Origin: Synergistaceae bacterium
Lineage (GTDB): Bacteria; Synergistota; Synergistia; Synergistales; Synergistaceae
DNA length: 19,948 nt
NCBI GenBank assembly: GCA_012727545.1
Contig: JAAYHA010000123.1
Location: 1 to 19,948, forward strand
Direction: 5' to 3'
Both the position numbers and the translations under genes were made by a program. Each line of letters starts with the position of its first letter. Within the stretch, counting starts at the first letter, position 1. Positions 15,015 to 19,948 of the stretch are shown here, one piece after another. Below the pieces are notes generated by a model. That model saw only the letters and a program-made list of their open reading frames with translations, searched no databases and was not told where the DNA came from.

Positions 15015-16637
15015 TTACTCTCCGTGGCTGTGCATGCGTTCGATGTCAAAAACCACCATGGCAATGTTGTGTGCGTGGTCTCCCACACGTTCAAGGTTAC
15101 TGAGGATATCTATAAATATTACTCCGGCATCGGGACTGCACCCTCCGGCGTTAAGCCTGGCAATATGCCTTGCCCTGAGCGTCTTTTCCATATAATCTAT
15201 CCTGTCCTCAAGATCAAGCACTTCCTGGGCGATCTTGGGATTTTCCTCTTCAAGGGCCTGGACGCTCTTGGCAACAGCGGAAACAACGAGATCAAACATC
15301 TCTTTGCACTCTTCCAGCGCTTTTGGAGAGAATTTGAGCTTATGGTCCTGGAGGAACTGATACATCTCTACAAGATTGGTAGCGTGGTCACCTATCCTTT
15401 CAATGTCCGCCACTCCGCTGATGCATGAGTTAAGGATCATGGAGAGGTCTGAAGAAAGGCCTGCCTGGCCTACTTCTGTACCATATCTTACTATGTCATG
15501 CGTTATCTCGTTTACATTCCTTTCCATCCTGTCGATCTCTGCTACAAGCTTTTCGTTGTCAGCAAGGAACATCGTCCTGCATGCCTCTATCATCCTGAGC
15601 GACGAAATGCCGAGGCGTATCATCTCCTTGCGTACTGCGTCAACCGCAGCGGCACGAGATGCAGTGATCAGTGTCCTGTTTAGGAAGAGTGCGCCAAGCA
15701 CCTTCTCGTTCTTGTCGTCAGGAAGAAGCTTTCTGATGAACTTCGAGTACTGGGTCACAAAGGGAAGGAACATAAGGGCAATTATCACGTTGAAGATCGT
15801 ATGTGCATTTGCTACCTGACGCGATACATCCGATGAGGTACTCTCTATAAAAGAGGTATAAAAAGGCAGGATCAGCATTATTGCGACCGTTCCGAGGACC
15901 TTTATCATAACGTGCGCCGCGGCAGCCTGCTTTGCTGACCTGTTTGCGCCAAACGACGCAAGGACTGCAGTTATCGTCGTACCTATATTGTCACCCAGAA
16001 TGATCGCAATTGCAGTCTGCAGCGGAACGATACCCTGAGAAGCTATCGCCATCGTAAGACCTACAGTTGCTGAACTCGACTGGACCAGCAGTGTTATAGC
16101 AAGACCTGAAAGGAATGCCAGGAAAAGGTGGTCACCAAAGACAGTAACCATCTCAGGCCGCTGTTTGAGGAAGGCAAGAGGTTCCTGCATCATATCCATG
16201 CCTATGAAGAGGAGCCCGAAACCTACAAGGCCTACCCCTATCTGTCTGTGCCTCTTCTTCTGGCACAGGATGCAGAGGCCTGCCCCTATCATCGCACATA
16301 CATAAGCCACGTCAGTGATCTTGAAAGCTATCAGCTGGGCTGTTACAGTTGTACCTATGTTTGCCCCGAGAATTACACCTATCGCCTGAGTAAGACTCAT
16401 AAAACCCACGTCTACAAAGCTGACGACCATGACCGTTGTTGCGCTGCTGCTTTGAAGAATGCTTGTTACCGCCGTTCCGAGAAGTAAACCTTTTAATGGG
16501 GTTCCGGTGAGGGATCCGATCAGTTTTCTCAGCCTGTCTCCTGCAATTATCTGGAGTGATTCACCCATAATAATTATTCCATAGATCAGAATCCCGACTC
16601 CTGCAAATATCTGCAGCATTGAAGTAATTGACATCAT
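15015..16637 (-). CDS. Na+/phosphate cotransporter with PhoU-like C-terminal domain
   Basis: 540 residues. The membrane half (about 1-310) carries the inverted duplication typical of Na/Pi-II transporters: QSSSAT at 62-67 and again at 186-191, each followed by a GxNIGTT block (91-97 and 215-221). The cytoplasmic half (about 335-535) is a PhoU-like helical domain with metal-binding-type motifs DIERIGDHATN and NLERVGDHAHN. It probably takes up phosphate with sodium, with the PhoU tail regulating it; some members of this family have proved to move other anions. GAGGAG lies 4 bases before the first ATG. It begins 45 bases after the RNase J stop and is likely cotranscribed with it. Confidence 0.9.
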   Translation of the reverse strand: MMSITSMLQIFAGVGILIYGIIIMGESLQIIAGDRLRKLIGSLTGTPLKGLLLGTAVTSILQSSSATTVMVVSFVDVGFMSLTQAIGVILGANIGTTVTAQLIAFKITDVAYVCAMIGAGLCILCQKKRHRQIGVGLVGFGLLFIGMDMMQEPLAFLKQRPEMVTVFGDHLFLAFLSGLAITLLVQSSSATVGLTMAIASQGIVPLQTAIAIILGDNIGTTITAVLASFGANRSAKQAAAAHVMIKVLGTVAIMLILPFYTSFIESTSSDVSRQVANAHTIFNVIIALMFLPFVTQYSKFIRKLLPDDKNEKVLGALFLNRTLITASRAAAVDAVRKEMIRLGISSLRMIEACRTMFLADNEKLVAEIDRMERNVNEITHDIVRYGTEVGQAGLSSDLSMILNSCISGVADIERIGDHATNLVEMYQFLQDHKLKFSPKALEECKEMFDLVVSAVAKSVQALEEENPKIAQEVLDLEDRIDYMEKTLRARHIARLNAGGCSPDAGVIFIDILSNLERVGDHAHNIAMVVFDIERMHSHGE

Positions 16638-16682
16638 ATCTCTCCTCGGATATCAGCGGTCGGTCAAGCCCGCCTGAGTCTT

Positions 16683-18392
16683 TTATTCTACAAATGTTAT
16701 AAGCGGAACGATCACAGGGTAGTTTCGGGAGACCTTACCAAAAACATCCCTGATCCTTTTACGTATCTCTGTGGGCAGTGTCTCCGGTTTTGCCCCGGGT
16801 GTCCGGGCATACTGGTCCAGTCCCATTTTCACTGCATTTTCAAGTTCCCTGAACGTGCTTCCGTCTTCGGTAGAAAAGACGCTCCCCTTTGTTTGTATCT
16901 GGATCGGAGCCGTCAGACGGGATTTTGAGTCAAGCGTGATCGAGATCGCTACTATGCCGTTTTCAGAAAGCTCCCTGCGCTCCCTCAGGAGTCCGCCTTC
17001 GAATTCGCCCAGAGCTATGCCGTCTACAAGTACAGCACCCGCCTGTACTCTGCTTTCTACAGAAGCATTGCTTTTGCCTTTGAACTTAAGAACGTCTCCG
17101 TTTTGCATTACAAAAACATTTTTTGACGCAACACCCATCTCACGGGCAAGCTGGGCGTGGCGCACAAGGTGCCTGTACTCTCCATGGACAGGAACAAAAT
17201 ATCTTGGTTTGATCATGCTCAGCATGATCGTTAGTTCATCGCGTGCGGCGTGACCTGAGACATGTATTTTCTCCCCACGCTCGTAGATCACCTCGCAGCC
17301 ACAGGCAAAGAGTCTGTTGACTGTGTGGCTTACAAGCTTTTCATTCCCCGGGATCGGTGTGGCGGATATTATCACAAGGTCTTTCGGACCCAGTTTTACC
17401 ATCCTGTGGGTACCCCTGCTCATCATTACAAGTCCGGAAAATGGTTCTCCCTGGCTGCCGGTAGTAAGGATAACCACCCTGTTTCCTGGCATTTGATCCG
17501 CTTCTTGTGAGGTAACGATCATCCCTTCAGGTACATTTATATATCCAAGATCTATCGCAAGCTCAACGTTTTTGATCATGCTCCTGCCGGCCAGGACCAC
17601 CTTGCGGTTAAACCTTCCGGCAGCGTTGATGACCTGCTGTGAACGGTGCAGATTGCTGGAAAAGGTTGCTATGACTATTCTTCTGTCCTTGTGAATTCTG
17701 AAAAGGCGTTCAAAAGTCTGTCCTACAGTTTTTTCAGAAGGAGTTATACCGTCTTTTTCAATGTTTGTGGAATCAGAGAGCATGAGCATCACGCCCTCTT
17801 TTCCAAGAGCAGCAAATGAGCTGTAGTCAGTTCCGACTCCGTCTATTGGCGTTGGATCAAGTTTAAAATCCCCTGTGTGGACTATCATTCCCATTGGCGT
17901 GTGTATGGAAAGGGCCAGAGCGTCGGGGATGGAATGGCATACAGGTATAAACTCAACAGAGAAAGCTCCGGCCTCTATGATATCTCCGGGACACACTTCC
18001 CTGTACTTTGGCTTGTAGCTCGTCCTCGCATCTTCCATCTTATTAGCTATCATGCCTGCTGCCAGCCTCGAACAATAGAGCGGCACATCAAGCCTTGGAA
18101 GTATAAACGGAAGAGCTCCTATATGGTCTTCGTGTCCGTGTGTTATAAATATTCCTAATATCTTATCTTTATTTTCTATCAGATACTGAACGTCCGGGAT
18201 GACGAAATCGATCCCGAGCATGTCTTCTTCAGGAAATTTAAGCCCGCAGTCTACAATGATAATGTCGTTATCATATCTGAAAACTGTAAGGTTCTTACCG
18301 ATCTCCCCTAATCCGCCAAGCGGGATAACGCTAAGTTCTCCTTTGCTGCTGCTCTTCTTTTTTCTATTATCTCTTCTTTTATCCATGGGCAT
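16683..18392 (-). CDS. rnj: ribonuclease J
   Basis: 569 residues, full length. A short basic tail (KRRDNRKKK, 5-13) is followed by the metallo-beta-lactamase core with IPLGGLGEIGKN (23-34) and the zinc motif HGHEDH (85-90), further His/Asp ligands in VCHSIPD and HTGDFKLD, and the beta-CASP region (SNLHR, AGRS, TTGSQGEP, SGHA, PVHGEYRH). A C-terminal domain (about 450-569) serves dimerisation. RNase J is a 5'-3' exonuclease and endonuclease for mRNA turnover and rRNA maturation. GGGGGAG sits about 10 bases before the ATG. The about 290-base region upstream must hold its promoter, but I could not pick a convincing -35/-10 pair on the minus strand. Confidence 0.96.
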   Translation of the reverse strand: MPMDKRRDNRKKKSSSKGELSVIPLGGLGEIGKNLTVFRYDNDIIIVDCGLKFPEEDMLGIDFVIPDVQYLIENKDKILGIFITHGHEDHIGALPFILPRLDVPLYCSRLAAGMIANKMEDARTSYKPKYREVCPGDIIEAGAFSVEFIPVCHSIPDALALSIHTPMGMIVHTGDFKLDPTPIDGVGTDYSSFAALGKEGVMLMLSDSTNIEKDGITPSEKTVGQTFERLFRIHKDRRIVIATFSSNLHRSQQVINAAGRFNRKVVLAGRSMIKNVELAIDLGYINVPEGMIVTSQEADQMPGNRVVILTTGSQGEPFSGLVMMSRGTHRMVKLGPKDLVIISATPIPGNEKLVSHTVNRLFACGCEVIYERGEKIHVSGHAARDELTIMLSMIKPRYFVPVHGEYRHLVRHAQLAREMGVASKNVFVMQNGDVLKFKGKSNASVESRVQAGAVLVDGIALGEFEGGLLRERRELSENGIVAISITLDSKSRLTAPIQIQTKGSVFSTEDGSTFRELENAVKMGLDQYARTPGAKPETLPTEIRKRIRDVFGKVSRNYPVIVPLITFVE

Positions 18393-18570
18393 CTAAAAAC
18401 AACTCCCCCTCAGCTTATTATCGTACCACTTAATACAACTTAGAGCTATAGGGCTTTAAATATTCTCAACACTTAAGCACCAAAAGATATACCATGAGCA
18501 AAAGTCTAAATATTTCACACCGTTTTCCTTCTCTATCTGATACTTTCTCTCACAAGTTATTCCATTAAAA

Positions 18571-18596
18571 TATCGCTGACCAATATCACTGATCAA
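18571..18596. repeat. 13-bp tandem repeat upstream of the tRNA-Gln promoter
   Basis: TATCGCTGACCAA (18571-18583) is followed immediately by TATCACTGATCAA (18584-18596), two mismatches in 13. It ends about 21 bases before the -35 box. The remaining part of the 18393-18691 gap is AT-rich and shows no supported gene. Confidence 0.5.
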
Positions 18597-18617
18597 CAAC
18601 ACCAAAGAAAGTTTGGG

Positions 18618-18645
18618 TTGACAAGGCTCAAATATCCGATATAAT
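18618..18645 (+). promoter_or_regulatory. sigma70-type promoter of tRNA-Gln/tRNA-Glu
   Basis: Consensus TTGACA (18618-18623) and TATAAT (18640-18645) with a 16-bp spacer, the same geometry as the other tRNA promoter in this window. Transcription would start near 18652, about 40 bases before tRNA-Gln. Confidence 0.85.
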
Positions 18646-18657
18646 TTTCACTTGTCA

Positions 18658-18678
18658 TGTCAATGCCGTATATTGACA
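18658..18678. repeat. 7-bp inverted repeat in the tRNA-Gln leader
   Basis: TGTCAAT (18658-18664) and ATTGACA (18672-18678) are exact complements with a 7-base spacer, between the expected transcription start and tRNA-Gln at 18692. It could be a leader hairpin or a protein site. Confidence 0.4.
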
Positions 18679-18691
18679 GGCCGGGCCATTT

Positions 18692-18765
18692 TGGGGTATG
18701 GTGCAACGGCAGCACGCCTGACTCTGGATCAGGTAATCTAGGTTCAAATCCTGGTACCCCAGCCA
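18692..18765 (+). tRNA. tRNA-Gln (CTG)
   Basis: Cloverleaf starting TGGGGTATGGTGCAACGGC. The acceptor pairs TGGGGTA with TACCCCA, the anticodon loop CTCTGGA carries CTG and is closed by CTGA/TCAG, the T arm contains GTTCAAATC, and GCCA is encoded at the end. The U1-A72 end pair is typical of tRNA-Gln. Confidence 0.95.
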
Positions 18766-18780
18766 TATCATCAGTGATGT

Positions 18781-18856
18781 GGTCCCTTCGTCTAGGGGCC
18801 TAGGACGGCGGGTTCTCAGCCCGTTAACAGGGGTTCGAATCCCCTAGGGACTGCCA
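18781..18856 (+). tRNA. tRNA-Glu (TTC)
   Basis: Cloverleaf starting GGTCCCTTCGTCTAGGGG. The acceptor pairs GGTCCCT with AGGGACT, with a G-U closing pair at 1-72. The anticodon loop GTTCTCA carries TTC, the T arm contains GTTCGAATC, and GCCA is encoded. It lies 15 bases after tRNA-Gln in the same transcript. Confidence 0.95.
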
Positions 18857-18862
18857 ACATAT

Positions 18863-18903
18863 AAAAGCCGAAGCCGGGACTTTGTGTCCCGGCTTCGGCT
18901 TTT
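18863..18903 (+). terminator. bidirectional rho-independent terminator
   Basis: Perfect 18-bp stem (18863-18880 with 18886-18903) and a 5-base loop. The arms run AAAAGCCGAAGCC... and ...GGCTTCGGCTTTT, so each strand ends in T residues. It ends the plus-strand tRNA-Gln/Glu transcript and, in the other direction, the minus-strand transcript of the gene stopping at 18919. Confidence 0.93.
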
Positions 18904-18918
18904 GAGCTTTTTATTATT

Positions 18919-19356
18919 CTATCTTTCTATCTGGATGTATTCCTCTTCCAGGTATTCGGATACCGTTTCGATCAGTTCTTTTTCCTGTTCAGGGAGGAAG
19001 GTAAATGGCCAAAGGGGCATATTACTGTGGAAGATGGCGTATATCTTCTTTCCCTTGTTGAGGATGATGCGTGCATCGCTTACCTCATCCCATGAGGCTC
19101 TCTGAAGTTTTTTCTGTCCCCAGAATGAAGTTTCCTTTGTGATACCGTTTTCGTCAATGTACATCCTGCGTTCGTAACCCGAGACATAGATCATCACTGC
19201 TCCTACAAATATCGGAATTATGACAGTCCTCATGGGGCCTCCCGAAATGAAACTGCTCATGCCGAAACCGGTGAAAAGTATTCCGGTCGCAGAGGATAAC
19301 AGCTTTGCCCACAGGGGAAGCTTCGTCCCGGTAACGCCCTGTACAGTCTTTGGCAT
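18919..19356 (-). CDS. small membrane protein with PH-like domain, function unknown
   Basis: 145 residues. Two hydrophobic helices (about 15-37 and 43-60) separated by a short GGPMR turn are followed by a soluble tail (about 61-145) that looks like a bacterial PH domain: YIDENGITKE, a strand turn FWGQKK, and SWDEVSDARIIL. A glutamate-rich C-terminal helix closes it. I do not recognise a specific family name. The ATG at 19356 falls one base after the stop of the isomerase gene, with AGAAG upstream, so the two are cotranscribed. An in-frame TTG at 19404 would overlap that gene by 47 bases and lacks an SD. Confidence 0.7.
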   Translation of the reverse strand: MPKTVQGVTGTKLPLWAKLLSSATGILFTGFGMSSFISGGPMRTVIIPIFVGAVMIYVSGYERRMYIDENGITKETSFWGQKKLQRASWDEVSDARIILNKGKKIYAIFHSNMPLWPFTFLPEQEKELIETVSEYLEEEYIQIER

Positions 19357-19357
19357 T

Positions 19358-19948
19358 TTACTTCTGGGCGGCTGCGGGGGCCGGGATGCCTCCGAGATTT
19401 TCAAGGGCTTTTTCGTCTATGTTGACACTGAATTTTGCCTCAAGCTCTTTAAGTTCGTTTTCCAGGTACTCTCTCTGAAGTCCCTGTACCGCTCTCTCTC
19501 CGGATTCATCAAAAGTGAGCTGCCTTCCCGGACGGCGTTCTGTAACTTCAATGATGTGCCATCCGTAGTCGCTCTTGACAGGTCCGACGAGTGAACCGAC
19601 TGACGCTCCGTCGATAGCGGCTTCCACCGGTGCGACCATCATGCCCTTCTCGACCCAGCCAAGGTCTCCGCCGTTATTCGCGCTGTTGGGGTCGCGGCTG
19701 TATTCAGAAGCCACCTTTGCAAAATCCTTGGTCTTGTAGACCTCCAGTGCCGCGTTCAGCGCATCTCCCTCTGTCTGTGTCAGAATATGCCTTGTATGTG
19801 CACCGGGTTTCTGATAGAAATCATCTTTATGTGTATCATAATAATTCCTTACAGCCTTCTCGCTCATGTCCCACTTTGAGGCATTCTGCTCAAAGTATGC
19901 CTGCATTAGTATCTGCATCGTCTGCCATTTGATCTGAAAAGCGACATC
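19358..19948 (-). CDS. parvulin-type peptidyl-prolyl isomerase (PpiC/SurA-like), C-terminal part
   Basis: The reading frame stays open through the right edge of the window, so the N-terminus, including any signal peptide, is missing; about 196 residues are seen. The parvulin domain is clear: HTRHILTQT, the helix AALEVYKTKDFAKVASEYS, then NGGDLGWVEKG, VGPVKSDYGWHIIEV. A charged coiled helix and an Ala/Pro-rich tail (IPAPAAAQK) follow. In SurA/PrsA relatives such domains assist folding of exported proteins. The partial N-terminal piece (KAVRNYYDTHKDDFY) matches the helical chaperone region that precedes the isomerase domain in those proteins. The last gene before it is outside the window. Confidence 0.9.
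   Translation of the reverse strand, partial: DVAFQIKWQTMQILMQAYFEQNASKWDMSEKAVRNYYDTHKDDFYQKPGAHTRHILTQTEGDALNAALEVYKTKDFAKVASEYSRDPNSANNGGDLGWVEKGMMVAPVEAAIDGASVGSLVGPVKSDYGWHIIEVTERRPGRQLTFDESGERAVQGLQREYLENELKELEAKFSVNIDEKALENLGGIPAPAAAQK

Noticed and set aside
18494..18568. 24-codon plus-strand frame in the RNase J upstream region
   Set aside because: No SD, no recognisable peptide features, and AT-rich background; not supported as a leader peptide.

Overview
The window carries a dense block of bacterial housekeeping and cell-envelope genes. Every protein gene is on the minus strand; the only plus-strand genes are two tRNAs. Base composition is moderate. SD sequences are strong (GGAGG-like), starts are ATG with one clear TTG, and neighbouring genes overlap by 1-23 bases. 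Gene content suggests a strictly anaerobic, diderm, amino-acid-fermenting bacterium, most likely of the phylum Synergistota: RNase J, a CsaB-like pyruvyl transferase beside a DUF5693 membrane protein, FtsEX-EnvC-CtpA-YibQ, a split transketolase and a soluble-type fumarate-reductase-like flavoprotein. This placement is inference from gene content, not from a marker gene.

Layout from right to left, the direction of transcription of the minus strand. (1) 19948-18919: the C-terminal part of a parvulin-type peptidyl-prolyl isomerase, then a small two-helix membrane protein with a PH-like tail. (2) 18903-18618: a plus-strand tRNA-Gln/tRNA-Glu unit with its own sigma70-type promoter and a perfect 18-bp terminator. 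(3) 18392-15015: ribonuclease J and a Na/phosphate cotransporter with a PhoU-like tail. (4) 14905-2207: a nearly gap-free run of thirteen genes: uppP, a DUF4321 protein, maf, a DUF5693 membrane protein, csaB, a two-gene transketolase homologue, ftsE, ftsX, envC, ctpA, a YibQ-type divergent polysaccharide deacetylase, and a PurA-family gene. (5) 2175-1714: a tRNA-Val-Asp-Phe-Gly operon with its own promoter and terminator. (6) 1506-19: a fumarate-reductase-like FAD protein.

The thirteen-gene run reads as one envelope and cell-division programme. UppP recycles the lipid carrier for wall precursors. CsaB and DUF5693 point to a pyruvylated wall polymer. FtsEX gates an EnvC-type peptidase that here keeps its own zinc ligands, and CtpA and YibQ are known neighbours of envC. 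Two parts of the run look metabolic but do not look catalytically normal. The transketolase pair has lost the thiamine-diphosphate motif, the SKGH His and the catalytic Glu. The PurA homologue has lost the catalytic Asp and His and most of the IMP and aspartate binding loops, while keeping the TKLD guanine motif. Two degenerate central-metabolism folds inside one wall/division operon are the most unusual signal in the window. I infer that they have been recruited to regulatory, scaffold or altered-substrate roles; the sequence alone does not prove this.

The regulatory layer visible here consists of two tRNA promoters with the same 16-bp spacer, two rho-independent terminators, an inverted repeat before uppP, a 13-bp tandem repeat upstream of the Gln/Glu promoter, and an inverted repeat in the Gln leader. 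I see no insertion sequence, prophage or CRISPR array.
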